From Xiphydria camelus (taxonomy: Eukaryota > Arthropoda > Insecta > Hymenoptera > Xiphydriidae), in contig OY783197.1 in assembly GCA_963678675.1 (NCBI GenBank), forward strand, positions 12,998,205 through 13,062,204: a stretch of DNA of 64,000 nucleotides. The letters run 5' to 3'. Of the stretch, positions 25,501 to 34,781 are shown piece by piece. How positions within the stretch are numbered: the first letter of the stretch is position 1; every line of letters starts with the position of its first letter. The notes beneath the pieces were generated by a model. The model did not search any database. It was not told the DNA's origin and saw nothing but the letters and a program-made list of their open reading frames with translations. Position numbers and translations under genes: made by a program.

Positions 25501-26570
25501 GGGTGTGATTAAAAATGATAAGTAAATGAAAGTCGGATTGGATTAAGCTGGGGGTTTATGACGGATATAACTATTGGGGTAGGTATGAATTCTGGAAAAC
25601 ACGCGTAGGGAAAACAGCAGGAAGATAAAGATAGCTAATACGTGATTTTCATGCAGTTGTAAGGATAGAAATGGGATGCCGGTTTTATCCTAATAAAAGT
25701 ACCGTAGGACTTAACAATAATTATAAAATATTTAAAATTGTATGGCTTCAAGGCGGAAAGAAGATATATGTAGTCCCCAGACTTATTATTAGAGAAAATA
25801 ATAGTTGTGAAAACAATTTTTTGGTAACAACAATTCGAATATGATAATCAGTTTTTGTACGCCAAGTCAAACGGTACAACTTTTATTTAAGAAGTTTTAC
25901 AGAAATCATGCTCATTTGGGAGATGTATGCTACTATCCACTGTGATTGAGATACCTTGTATATTTAATAAATCTGCTGACCGTAATATTATTTTTGAATG
26001 ATTTCACGATGTAACATTTCGCATTAAGGGGTTACACCACTTTGAAATTTTCAATTTTTGAAGGTAGAAACAGAGACGTGCATAAGCGCGCTAATGTTCT
26101 CGCGAAACTTTAAACGCGTTTTTATTAAAACTGCATTTTAAAAATCTGTGGACACTATGTTCTGACAAGCATGGGCTGCAAATGTAATCGCTTGTTTCGT
26201 GAAACCAGTCGAATTCTTGCAATGCCGCCTTGCGGTAAATCTCAACGCCACCGCGATCTGATCGAATATAGTGTTAAACAAATTCGAGCCTCTCAGCGTC
26301 ATCGCGACCAGTGTTAAAATAAACAGATTTGTTTTTCCTTCGTTTTTTGTAACGATAGTCTCGCGTGCGTGTACTTTAATCTTCGCCACGAATTTCGGTT
26401 TCTCGCATTAATCTGTTATGATAACCCGTTTTTAGAGCCCTGATTTTAGTTTGAATAAAACCTAATATTGTTAAACGAAGTAATCAAGGCAATTCACTCT
26501 TTCCCCATACACTCTAGCTCCGCCAATTTTCAATCAATCGTGTTGATTCTTTTTTTATTTTATTCTAGCG

Positions 26571-26636
<66 letters not shown>

Positions 26637-29600
26637 GTACGGTTTTTTCAAAGTATTGATATTTGCGTTTTTTAAGCCACATTAATTAACGAAATTTAGG
26701 GCAAAATATGTATCTTTCCTTTCAAATCAATGCCATTTTGTGAAAAATGCATACTTTTGAAAACGTCTACGTATTTCGCTAGCTTTTGGGCTACAGAAAC
26801 TAATTCTTTTTCGTTCATTGTTCTAACTTAAACCTGGACTGAGTTATCGCACCCACTGCACGATCATCGATTTTCGCAGCGCTCCGGTAAATTGTCTTTC
26901 AAGCACCATTTTTATAAATAAAAAAACTACAAACAAAATTTGTTGTTGTTTAATAGTAGTATAATACCTTACTGTACTTCAATTTGGATAAAAACGTTTC
27001 AATTCTTCAAAAAAAAATTCTTGAAGAACCGTAATTTTTGGGTGGGTCAAAGTTGTGTAACCCCTTAAATCTACTACAAACATAACAGCAACGTTTTAAA
27101 GAGGATCGTCAGAGAAATGACTTCTCAGAAACCGTAGTTGAACATTTTTTAAAATACTTGTGAACCCATTTTAATCAGAGAAAAAAATCAAACAATTTCA
27201 CTCTACAGTTTTCTCGTAATTAATTTTTAAAACTTACGAGATTAGCATTGAGTCTTATGGAGAGCATATTTCAAATGCATAGAACTTGCGATTTTCAACC
27301 GAAAAAAATTCTGGAAACTATGAAATGAGTTTTATCACCACACGAACTTGTTTTTACTAAATTATAAAGAATTTTCACTCTACAGTTTTTTTAATATAAA
27401 GGAAAAACTGTCGAAAAATTCAAATATTTCATGTGCATCGTCCGCCATATGCAAAAACGTGGCAACATCGCACTACGTGACGTCATAAGCTACTGGCGCG
27501 AAGCGTGCTGGTAAATTTAAAAGTACGAAGTACAAATAGGATAATGTATTGATAGATTTATTACAAAGAATAATTAACAATATAAAATTTCAGATATTTT
27601 AAAAAGTACAACTAGATATACACTGTGAAATACTTTCAAACAATTTTGAAGAATAACATTTCAATGAACACGATCGTTTCAAAATGATATGAAAGTAAAA
27701 AACCCTACGAATATTGAGAAGCCACTTTTGTTTTTGAGTTCAACAAATTCTGATATGCATTAAAAAATATGAAATTATTAATAATTTAAAATTTAAACTA
27801 CGTGCCGAAAATTATGCTCGATCTTTAAAAAAGGAATATAATTTATTAAGAACTTCCGACCGTGCATTAACTCGATTTAAAACTTGTTCTAATCCCTCTT
27901 TTCCCATTTTCAAGTAAGCTTCTGAAAAGGTTGTAAATTCAATATTTGCTCCTGCCAATTTGGACAACATGGACTCGAGATTGAGGTTATAAACAGACGT
28001 CATGAACCGCTTCAACGCGTTGTCCGTCGATAAGAATTCTGTTTTACCTACCGATTTGCTACCAACTTACAAATGTTGAAATGCTATGTTGCCACGTTTT
28101 GCACACATTTTACATATTTAAAATAAATTAAGTTTGAAATTATAAAATTGTTTTCCAATATTTATCTTATTTTTTAGATTGAAAGTAACAAAAAGGAAAA
28201 AGAATTCAGCACCTATATTTATTATTGCAGTTTTTATACAACTTAAAATTTCACTATTTGAAATTGGCAACACACGTCGATTTCTTTGTTCTTTTTCCCC
28301 TTCTACCTCACCCCGAAGAGCACTGACGATCCTCCTTAATATAAATATTTTCTATGCTACGTTGTAACGCTTCTAAAATATTTCTGAAACTTTGTGTTAT
28401 GTAGGAGCATTTATCTACAATGAAAATGTGTTCCACTGATTCATTTTCCGATTTATTTTTAAAATAAATTGGTGTATGGAATGTGCCATCATAAATTAAA
28501 TCATAATTCCGAACATGTAACGCATATCTGTAACACAAAAATGGGTTTGAATAATAAATAAGCTCGAATGAAACTAGTAGGTATCTTATGTCATTAGGCG
28601 GTAATTCGAGGTTTTTTCAGACTGTGTTTAATTAGGTCGTAACATGAGGCACGATGAGGGGACGAGGCTCCCCTTATCTTGCTACGATCTAAACACAGTC
28701 TTAAAAATCCGAAGATTTCAGCCAAATGACATTAGTTATTTTCGTTATGAGGGCGTGAAGCGCCGTTTTTAACGAGTGTGAAGTTTGCCGCACGAGTGAA
28801 GCGAGTACGGCAATCACACTCGTTAAAGCGGCGGGAAACAACCGAATAACGAATTCTATTTTTGTCACTAAGTGTCAAATATGAGGTTGACGATTTCACA
28901 CACTGCGCAGGTTATTTCACGCACTGCGCAACTTTTCACGAATGGGTGTGTGAAAGATGATTTCACATGCGTCGAGGACACCCATGAAACCGAGTATTTG
29001 ACACTGAGTGACAAAAACTATTTCTTCTCACTAATGCTCATTTCTCAAAACAAAACAAACAGAAGTATATACGGCTCATTTCACGTTGCGTTTATCAGTT
29101 TGGAAAAAGGACCCACTTCGGACTAAACAATCTTTTGACAGCCTGCGGACTCCGGGTCGGTGTCACGCGAGAAAAACGCCATCTTACAGCCCGTTCACAC
29201 GATACGGTTTTTTCCCGTTTCGGTATTTTACCGAATCCGTTTTTTTACCGTGTGCTGCAGTGGCTCATACATTTAAATGGGCGCGTTCACACGGTACGTC
29301 TTCGAAACTCATACGGCAATTTCACCGATTCGGTCCCGACTGGCGTTCGGTTTTGTCACCGAAAACCGAATGGCCGGATTCGGTAAAATAACCGAATCGG
29401 TCGCTAGTGGCAATGTAGTTTGCATGGAAGTGTTCAGACGGGATAGTTTTCGTACGATACGGCTCGTGCATGGCCGGGTGATGGCGCGAGAGCCCGAAAC
29501 GGGTCGTGTTCACACGATACGGTTTTTTCCCGTTTCGGTAAATTCACCGAATCGGTTTTTTACCGTGTGCTGCAGTGGCGCATACATTTAAATGGGCGCG

Positions 29601-32600
29601 TTTTCACACGGTACGTCTTCGAAACGCATACGGCAATTTCACCGATTCGGTCGCGACTGACATTCGGTCTTGTCACTGAAAACCGAATGGCCCGATTCGG
29701 GAAAATAATCAAATCGGTTGCTAGTGGCAATGTTTATGCATCGAAGTGTTCAGACAGGATAGTTTTCGTACTGATAGGGCTCATGCATGGCCGGGTGATG
29801 GCGCGACAATAAACAATGATTTTAACCCTTTTAGTACCGGACGACGATATATCGTCGTTCTCTGCACTTGCGAAAAGTGCCAGCGACGATATATCGTTGC
29901 GTATGCGATGGCGCCATGTTCTTCGCATTACGAAAAGCTCTATCTGAAAATAAATTTATAAAACGTTATAAACGATCTAATAACATTGAAAAGTAATGTA
30001 ATAAAAATTATTTTTGAGTATCCTTTGCATTCGCTCGAGCGGCACTGTTTCGACGCCCGGGCGATTGGTTGACACGTCCACTCGACGTGTGCGAAACACT
30101 TGCCAGAGCCGTAGCCGAGATAGGTATAGTGTTAGGGGGCTGACCGATTCGGTAGAATTTTACCGAAACGGTGAAAAACCGTATAGTGTGAACGGGCTAT
30201 TTGGTAAAATTACCGAAACGGTGCAAAACCGCATCGTGTGAACGAAAAAACCGTATCGTGTGAACGGGCTGTAATGGTGTAAAAATAGGCTGGAAAAGGC
30301 CTCGAAATGGGCATGAGTGAGGAAAAAAATATTCTTACTCTGTACTTACAATTAGCAAAGAAAGTCACTTTGCAGTAAGAATTTAGTTTATTTCAATTGA
30401 CCAAATTTTTGTAATTAGCAAAAGGGTAGATACTTTATGCAGATTAAAAAATATAGTGTATACAAATTCATTCTTTTCCTTACAATAGAATAATAGAATA
30501 TAATGAAAACTTAATAGTAGGGAGGCAGTGTAAGTAATAAAAAATTTTTGTTCAACAATTTTCAAATTCATTATTCGAAAACCTCTATATTTTCTTTATA
30601 TATAGTGAATGTAAAATATTTTTACATACTATCTCTCTTTTATAATAATGATTTAAGCACCTTAAAAACTCTCGTTTTTAGTGTCAAATCCGAGTACATA
30701 TTTCGCTACGACTTTAAACGTTAAGACATTCTGCAACATTTAAATCGAAATGTCTCCAGAATATTGTCAGAATATTTCAACTGTAATATTTGAAGTGAAA
30801 TATTTCCAGGATGTTTCATTTAAGACATTCTGCAATATTTCAATCGAGGCATCTTCAGAGTATTATCAAAACTTTTCAAATGTAACGTTTCAAATAAAAT
30901 ATCTCCAGAATAATTCATTTCAGACACATTTTGTTTCTAATAACTTTAGAATGTTATTAGAAGATCTCATATCGAATATTTTGTTTGAAGTATCTCTGGA
31001 ATGTTACTGAAATATCTCAAATAAAATACAGGGTGAGACAGTGAAACGGCACGATTTAGCCCGCCAGCCCGAACTGAATCGTGCCGTTTCACTGCCTCAC
31101 TCTGTATTTCAAATGAGATGTTTAAAATAGTCTGGAGATGTTGCTGAGATGTTCTGTGCTGTGTAGGGAGCATGTTTCGATAAACAAACCTTTTTTCATC
31201 TACTCTTTCGGATGACTTCAACGCCCCTTCATGACGTTGATCCTCCGGTATAGGTACATTCGTCCTTGAAATTGGTGAAATCACCCATACACATGGTGTC
31301 AGATTAGCCAGGGAGTTTGCGTGTGTGGCCTACACTATTAAATGAGAGCCAACAGCGAGTCTTACCCTCAATTCTATTATAATGCGACGGCCCTCGATTT
31401 TAAGTAGCGACTTGCTATTGGCTGGCATCGTACGGTGTAGACCACACATCCAAACTCCATGGCGAATGTGACACCTCACATAAATTTAAAACTTTCTAAT
31501 TACTATATTTGAAATTTTCTTTATTATGACTATATTATTATTATTCATTATCCGTATTCATTATTCTATGCATAGATCGAGCCTCACCGCTCCCGACTAC
31601 GATGTACCCCGACCCCGTCTTCCAGTATCGTCCACGTTGTCAACGCGACAAAATACTCCACTGCCGAAAACCCCGACTCCCCCGCCGCCGGTGCAAATTC
31701 AACAAATTTACGACGTTCCCGTTAACAAAGAACTCCCATTGGAGTTGGACTCTGCACTGGAAGGATTGCAGAGGTTGCAGGGTGAGGCCTCGGCTGCGAT
31801 TGCAAGACTCCTGGGATTTGTCAGTCCTGGGTGGAGGACACCGCAAAAGTTAGACATCACCTTGATGGACCTCCGGCTGGCAGCTCTAAGACTTAGGACT
31901 TCCTTGCACGACCTCGTCGAATTTGCCGAAGGTGAGATTCTATGATGACACTGGTAAACAAAAGATCATCATCAGAATTAAAATCCCATTGGTTATATAG
32001 ATCTTGAGTAACTGATTCAAAATTATCTTCCTATTTTGCTCTAGCACATCATGTTTTTGAAAAAAATTGAGGAGACTGTCATAAAAATCACATTTTAGGG
32101 TGTTTTTCATTTCATTTTTCTCAAAAATTTCGCGTACTATCCTTACGCTATTTATGAATCTGGATTCAGCGTCAAAAAGTCTATAAGGATCATTTATTGT
32201 CTCTCGTACTGCAATATAATTGAAACAAACCGTCACCTCAATATAGGTTTGTTCAATATCCACCTTTTAGGAATGGGACATTGAACAAACCTATATTGGG
32301 GTGACGAAACATTGGCTAAATGTCATTTAGGTATAAGTATGCGACGCTACTCATGTATGGCGGGTGCCTGTTTTCTTTTCTCAAAAACTTGATGTACCAT
32401 CTACATAGTTCATACTTACGGGTTTGGATTCAGCATACAAGAATGATAATAATTACTAATTGTGTTTTGCGATGCAACTAAGTTAAAAAAAAACAAATCT
32501 CATTGCGTCGCTACCCTATATCTCCATAAAATCTGGTTCAAATTTGATCAAAATCTGTAGCACCACAAAATACAATCAACGGCAATTATAAATTTTTCAA

Positions 32601-34781
32601 AATTAACCCATTCGCTGCCATGTTCCAATTTTGGAACACGCATTAGTTTTGCTATTATTCACTAGATAACTCTACTGGTATATCATTTCCAAAACTAATG
32701 TGTGTTCCAAAATTGGAACATGTGGCAGCGAATGGGTTAAATTCAAATCCGCAAGCAAGAAGTAGCTAACAATTAAAGTTTTTATAAAAAACCTGTAATC
32801 TGTAAACAGCATAGCACTTTTCGCAATAAAATTTGGCTTACATTTGTATGATTTGTATTGCATTATAAAAAATAACCAATGTTATTTAAAGATTCTTTGA
32901 TACTGAATGCGTGTTCTTAAGTAAAATGTAAATAGCATGTCAAGATTTTGAGAAAAATGACGTTAAGAAGTTCTTAAATCGCGGTTTTTACGACTTTGAC
33001 TTTATTTTTCTTAGGTACCTACTAGAGTAAAATGGAGGAAACATTTGGAATCGTTTCTAAGGATAAAAAAAGATCTCAGTTTGTAGATCAGTATAATTGA
33101 TTTTCTTTTTTCCTTTTCATTACTCTCTCACTTCAAACCTGTCGTTCACCAGCGAACTAAAGATCACTTGTCCGGCTACAGGTACACTGGGAAATGCGGG
33201 CAAAGCGCCTGATAAGGGCCTTGCTACCAAACTACGACCCCTGGTAAAGGCTCTCCGAGACTCGGATAAACTTGTTCAGGAAGCTGCCAGCGAACTTGAT
33301 ACCATGGAATGGGATGCAGGGAAACTGTGTCGTGGAGGTGGTGACACGCCAACGCCTACTAATAATTCTCCACCATCTCTTTTATCCAGCATACAACCAG
33401 ACCCATTGGATCAACTGATTGCATGCGCCAGAGCTCTTACGGAGGACGTTCGCCAAGTCGCCAGTTTCATACAGGTAGCTGTTTAGCGCTAAGTCATTAA
33501 CGTTACTACAAGACTAACGTGACCGATTCTTATCGATGCACATTACGCGTGGCATTCCTCAACTACCGCAATTCAATTGGGAAATGGCCTCGGATAAATT
33601 TGTCGGATGATGCTCCTTGAAAAACTTTGAAAATAAAAAGAAAAAGAATGTCCAGGTTCGAATATACTTTTCTAATGGTAAAAGTTAAAATTAGATTTTT
33701 TACATTAATATTTCATGTTAATCTCGACGAGCTCTATAACTTTTGCAAGAATGAATAAATCGAGTTCCATTCGAAAAAGCAGAGGTGACCTTGATATTTC
33801 ACTAAGAAACGTGGAGTACAAAAACCTTTTTCTCGAATTACGTAGTCTTCTTGAAATCATAATACTTTTTACTGTAACATTTTTTCTCTTTAAAAATACA
33901 GGAGCGATTTAAAGAATATATTTTAAACGGCCCGTTCCTTAACTTACAATTAGTACACTGAATTAAATCAAGTAGTTCATAGGAAATCTTCAATATTTCC
34001 TTTCTATTTCCGTGCAGGGAAATTCGACACTGCTCTTCAAGAGATCCTCCATGATATCCACCGGAAGTAGCAATAACAGTGGCACCGGTGAAGACTACGA
34101 CTACGTAAATCTTGACTCGCGAGAAGTCGTCGCGAAGCAACGAGAGGAGCTCAGGGCGGCTCTCCCTCAGGATCTCCGCAGCAGTTACGATCTCCTCGTG
34201 TCGGAGGCGGATAACGCGACAATTCAAGTTCCACCGTCCACTCCGACCCCCATGGATCCTAACGACAAACACTTGTTAGCCTTTTATGCCGCTCAGGTTA
34301 TCACGCATGGATCGCATTTGACTCACGCCATCGATGCCTTTCTACAAACGGTCGAACACAACCAACCGCCCAAGGTGAACTTCCATTCCAACAACTGATT
34401 TCACGTGGATTCGCATTTCTCGTTTCCACCTGTACGCTCTTATTTATTCTCGAATCATGTACACACTCCATTGATCATTTATCCGCGTTGCAGGTATTCC
34501 TTGCTCACGGAAAATTTGTAGTCTTGAGCGCCCACAGACTGGTCCACATCGGTGATACGGTTCATGGAAACGTCACCAGGAATGACGTGAGGACCCGGAT
34601 TCTTCAATGTGCTAACGCTTTGAACGAGGCGCTAGCGCAAACTGTCTCCAAGACGAAACAGGCTGCTCAATTCTTTCCCAGCGTGACTGCGGTCCAGGAG
34701 ATGGTGGACAGCGTTGTCGACGTATCCCACTTGGCGAGGGACCTGAAAGTCGCCATGATTCACGCAGCTCAACAGCGCTGA
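16465..34781 (+). CDS. CAS-family adaptor protein (p130Cas/BCAR1-like), 3' six exons
   Basis: Spliced CDS join(16465..16588, 17106..17409, 31576..31931, 33182..33474, 34018..34374, 34494..34781), 1722 nt ending in TGA. All introns are GT-AG and each split codon restores phase: G at 16588/17106, R at 17409/31576, G at 31931/33182. CAS proteins are docking scaffolds at focal adhesions; Src/FAK phosphorylate YxxP motifs that then bind Crk SH2. Seen here: YDLP, YDVP, YDIP, YDVP, YDVP, YDVP, then a helical serine-rich segment, an EDYDYVNL motif matching the Src-binding YDYV of vertebrate CAS, and a C-terminal block with NQPPK, LAHGKFVVLSAH and GDT. The order matches BCAR1 closely. The SH3 domain and 5' exons are not in the window, so no start codon is given. 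The substrate region is short, with six YDxP motifs against about fifteen YxxP motifs in human BCAR1. The second intron is 14.2 kb of transposons; the last is 119 bp. Likely the insect orthologue of Drosophila p130CAS. Confidence 0.93.
17106..17409 (+). CDS. CAS exon b (substrate domain, YDVP/YDIP/YDVP)
   Basis: The acceptor is AACAG at 17101-17105 and the donor GTAAGT at 17410. It enters in phase 1 (completing a Gly codon) and leaves in phase 2. The protein is Pro/Ser-rich with three CYDxP blocks, typical of the disordered CAS substrate domain. GC content is well above that of the flanking introns. Confidence 0.92.
17707..17730 (+). repeat. Poly-G tract
   Basis: A short GGGGT followed by an uninterrupted run of about 16-17 G, inside the large CAS intron. 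Confidence 0.9.
18325..18849 (-). pseudogene. Transposon-encoded protein fragment (Mutator-like multigene family)
   Basis: The - strand frame reads INDSWCEWQKAAAANELRTF, continues through YEDLSKDALLQ, meets TGA at 18691-18693, then resumes in frame with CLGGFTQNNNESLNQLIW and ends with LYGPGIDDS. The order DSWCxWQ, DLSxxxLL, CLGGxTQNxNES, and a coiled Lys/Glu-rich tail is shared by a large family of uncharacterised insect transposon proteins linked to Mutator-like transposases. The stop probably replaced an Arg codon (CGA to TGA). Only the C-terminal ~170 codons remain; upstream the frame breaks near 18850. Family assignment is from memory of the motif set. Confidence 0.55.
19069..19232. mobile_element. 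Palindromic MITE, CAGTATGTTCCG ends, TA duplication
   Basis: Nearly perfect 164-bp hairpin, flanked by TA (19067-19068, 19233-19234). Its right arm (CCAACCAC to the end) resembles 63815-63875, which ends in the related CGGACATACGG terminus. Confidence 0.85.
19315..19581. repeat. 267-bp palindrome with ~125-bp arms
   Basis: TAATTGAGGGGGTCAGAAGC near 19317 is mirrored by GCTTCTGACCCCCTCAATTA ending at 19580. Arms match almost throughout. Confidence 0.85.
19665..19903. mobile_element. 239-bp palindromic MITE with a related empty site at 25886
   Basis: GAGCCGTTGGAAACCAGA is mirrored by TCTGGTTTTCAACACGGCTC. The arms are about 105 bp. Flanking DNA (CATGCTCATTTGGGA... and ...CTACTATCCACxGTG) recurs without the insert at 25886-25965. 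Confidence 0.8.
20160..20855. other. CAS intron stretch without recognised gene
   Basis: No motif-bearing frame. Several short frames near 20274-20474 are Arg/Lys-rich but show no recognisable domain. Confidence 0.4.
20956..21080. repeat. Left copy of the GGGTACCCGGGGGTTTTCGG palindrome unit
   Basis: Matches the left arm of the palindrome at 22218-22412 (GGTCGCTGATTACGAATCCG, TAGATGGCGC), so the same unit flanks the inner element on both sides. Confidence 0.75.
21081..22217 (+). mobile_element. Inverted-repeat element carrying a DUF7869-like gene
   Basis: ATTGAGGAGTAGTAGTAACA followed by AAGGGGCTAAGTGCCAA at the left is mirrored at the right (TTGGCACTTAGCCCCTTTGT, ending CTCAATATAG). A related short element with GGGCTAAGTGCCA-type ends lies at 49975-50211. 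The precise tips are uncertain by a few bases. Confidence 0.7.
21252..21981 (+). pseudogene. DUF7869-like transposon protein, frameshifted
   Basis: Frame 1 (21252-~21660) contains NVVIWSDNCTAQNKN, FDTIEHRYLVSGHSFLQCDRD and LIEKRKRK. Frame 2 (~21650-21981) continues with CWDIQAEADKILNLKEVNIS, EVAPWKATSILKRGK and a C-terminal SKHQEFYANL. The switch falls in the A6 tract near 21655, a one-base indel. WSDNC and HSFLQCDRD resemble acidic positions of an RNase-H-like transposase fold, and homologues occur as multicopy genes in insects. The N-terminal part before ~21340 is not recognisable, and the usual protein is longer. Function is unknown; an old transposase is my inference. Confidence 0.62.
22218..22412. 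repeat. Palindrome with GGGTACCCGGG ends
   Basis: CCTGAATTTGGGTACCCGGG at 22218 is mirrored by CCCGGGTACCCGAATTCAGG ending near 22412. The loop contains TAGATGGCGCCAGGATACGG. The left arm is duplicated at 20956. Confidence 0.8.
22517..24096. mobile_element. 1.6 kb element with GTAAGTCCGGGATATATGG ends
   Basis: GGTAAGTCCGGGATATATGG followed by ATCA at 22517 is mirrored at 24070-24096. The GATATATGGATCA motif recurs inside each end (22724-22740 and 23697-23715), so the subterminal regions are repetitive. The interior is AT-rich with no recognisable protein; the 66-codon frame at 22802 has no known motif. Confidence 0.75.
24680..24821. mobile_element. 142-bp palindromic MITE, CCGTATGTC ends, TA duplication
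   Basis: CCGTATGTCTGACGGCAAGC is mirrored perfectly except for one base, and TA flanks both sides. The terminal CCGTATGTC matches the 316-bp palindrome at 62743-63058. Confidence 0.88.
24822..26023. other. CAS intron stretch without recognised gene
   Basis: No family-bearing frame. There is a short (GA)n run at 25381-25392. 25886-25965 is the empty-site relative of the sequence around the MITE at 19665. Confidence 0.45.
26028..27064. mobile_element. 1037-bp TTAA-flanked element, GGGGTTACAC ends
   Basis: TTAA at 26024-26027 precedes GGGGTTACAC, and GTGTAACCCC precedes TTAA at 27065-27068. The ends resemble in style the GGGGG-ended element at 11686. The interior has an (AT)n microsatellite and no transposase. 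Confidence 0.75.
26573..26634. repeat. (AT)n microsatellite
   Basis: About 31 uninterrupted AT dinucleotides. The open frame across it (poly Tyr-Ile) is an artefact. Confidence 0.97.
27812..28060 (-). pseudogene. Unidentified C-terminal exon
   Basis: The - strand frame runs TEFLSTDNALKRFMTSVYNL through NIEFTTFSEAYLKMGKEGLE to LYSFFKDRA and stop at 27812. It looks coding in composition: amphipathic helices, little low complexity. An acceptor-like TAG precedes GTAAAACAG near 28052. It is flanked by inverted ACGTGGCAACAT sequences at 27460 and 28090. I do not recognise the family. Together with the exon at 28312 it may be part of a transposon gene or a gene nested in the CAS intron. There is no direct in-frame junction between the two. 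Confidence 0.35.
28312..28527 (-). pseudogene. Unidentified internal exon
   Basis: Bounded on the - strand by GTTACAG acceptor (28528-28534) and GTGAGG donor (28306-28311). It is open throughout, reading YALHVRNYDLIYDGTFHTPI then FKNKSENESVEHIFIVDKCS to KEDRQCSS. The good splice signals and continuous frame argue it was once an exon. No family is recognised. It is in a different phase from the exon ending at 27812, so at least one exon is missing or lost between them. Confidence 0.35.
28587..28835. repeat. Two adjacent imperfect hairpins
   Basis: ATGTCATTAGGCGG to CCAAATGACATTAG (28587-28735) encloses GACTGTGTTTAATTAGGTCG and its inverted partner. CGCCGTTTTTAACGAGTGTG is mirrored by CACACTCGTTAAAGCGGCG ending at ~28833. 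Confidence 0.65.
28864..29010. repeat. Imperfect inverted repeat, CACTxAGTGTCAAATA ends
   Basis: Left CACTAAGTGTCAAATATGAG pairs with TATTTGACACTGAGTG at the right. The middle holds two copies of TTTCACxCACTGCGCA. Confidence 0.55.
29187..30271. mobile_element. 1085-bp element, CAGCCCGTTCACACGATACG ends, TA duplication
   Basis: Ends are CAGCCCGTTCACACGATACG at 29187 and CGTATCGTGTGAACGGGCTG ending at 30271, flanked by TA. The terminal motif (GTTCACACGATACGG, CGAAACGGTxAAAA) is repeated inside both ends. The left part holds a direct duplication of about 310 bp (29187-29497 and 29510-29815). Near 29824, TTAACCCTTTTAGTACCGG begins a GACGATATATCGTC-containing segment that resembles a TTAA-type end. 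Confidence 0.8.
30725..31150. repeat. Degenerate ~50-bp repeat array interrupted by a MITE
   Basis: Variants of ATATCTCCAGAATATT and AATGTTTCATTTxAGACATT recur across 30725-31020 and resume after 31105 (TAGTCTGGAGATGTTGC). Confidence 0.6.
31029..31104. mobile_element. 76-bp palindromic MITE, CAGGGTGAG ends, TA duplication
   Basis: CAGGGTGAGACAGTGAAACG is mirrored by CGTTTCACTGCCTCACTCTG. TA flanks at 31027-31028 and 31105-31106. Confidence 0.88.
31107..31570. other. 3' end of the large CAS intron
   Basis: Remaining intronic sequence up to the acceptor at 31575. I see no gene in it. Confidence 0.5.
31576..31931 (+). CDS. CAS exon c (YDVP motifs and serine-rich bundle)
   Basis: The acceptor is CATAG at 31571-31575 and the donor GTGAGA at 31932. 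The first base completes an Arg codon begun 14 kb upstream. It contains DYDVPRPRLP and IYDVPVN, a Pro-rich linker, then a helical stretch (LDSALEGLQRLQGEASAAI) that aligns with the start of the CAS serine-rich four-helix bundle. Confidence 0.92.
32231..32305. repeat. 75-bp hairpin in CAS intron
   Basis: GTCACCTCAATATAGGTTTG is mirrored by CAAACCTATATTGGGGTGAC, arms about 26 bp. Confidence 0.8.
32607..32736. mobile_element. 130-bp TTAA-flanked palindromic MITE, CCCATTCGCTGCCA ends
   Basis: CCCATTCGCTGCCA follows TTAA (32603-32606), and TGGCAGCGAATGGG precedes TTAA (32737-32740). The inner arms TGTTCCAATTTTGGAACA are themselves palindromic. The ends resemble the TTAA element at 49398. Confidence 0.88.
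33182..33474 (+). CDS. CAS exon d (serine-rich bundle, second half)
   Basis: The acceptor is CTACAG ending at 33181 and the donor GTAGCT at 33475. It ends with LDQLIACARALTEDVRQVA, which parallels the vertebrate LDRLVACSRA segment. Exit is phase 0. Confidence 0.92.
34018..34374 (+). CDS. CAS exon e (YDYV motif, start of C-terminal domain)
   Basis: The acceptor is GTGCAG at 34012-34017 and the donor GTGAAC at 34375. It opens with GNSTLLFKR, which continues the previous exon exactly as in vertebrate CAS. It then has EDYDYVNL and ends with the C-terminal-domain motif NQPPK. Confidence 0.93.
34494..34781 (+). CDS. CAS exon f (C-terminal FAT-like domain, stop)
   Basis: The acceptor is TTGCAG at 34488-34493. 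It reads VFLAHGKFVVLSAHRLVHIG to AAQQR and TGA at 34779-34781. It holds the conserved C-terminal CAS helical domain that mediates dimerisation and focal-adhesion targeting. Confidence 0.93.
   Translation, partial: VFLAHGKFVVLSAHRLVHIGDTVHGNVTRNDVRTRILQCANALNEALAQTVSKTKQAAQFFPSVTAVQEMVDSVVDVSHLARDLKVAMIHAAQQR

Noticed and set aside
26468..26659. 63-codon frame with Tyr-Ile repeats
   Set aside because: Produced by the AT microsatellite.
29086..29812. Several overlapping frames of 80-100 codons
   Set aside because: They arise from the duplicated GC-rich unit of the 29187-30271 element, in all frames and on both strands, with no domain.
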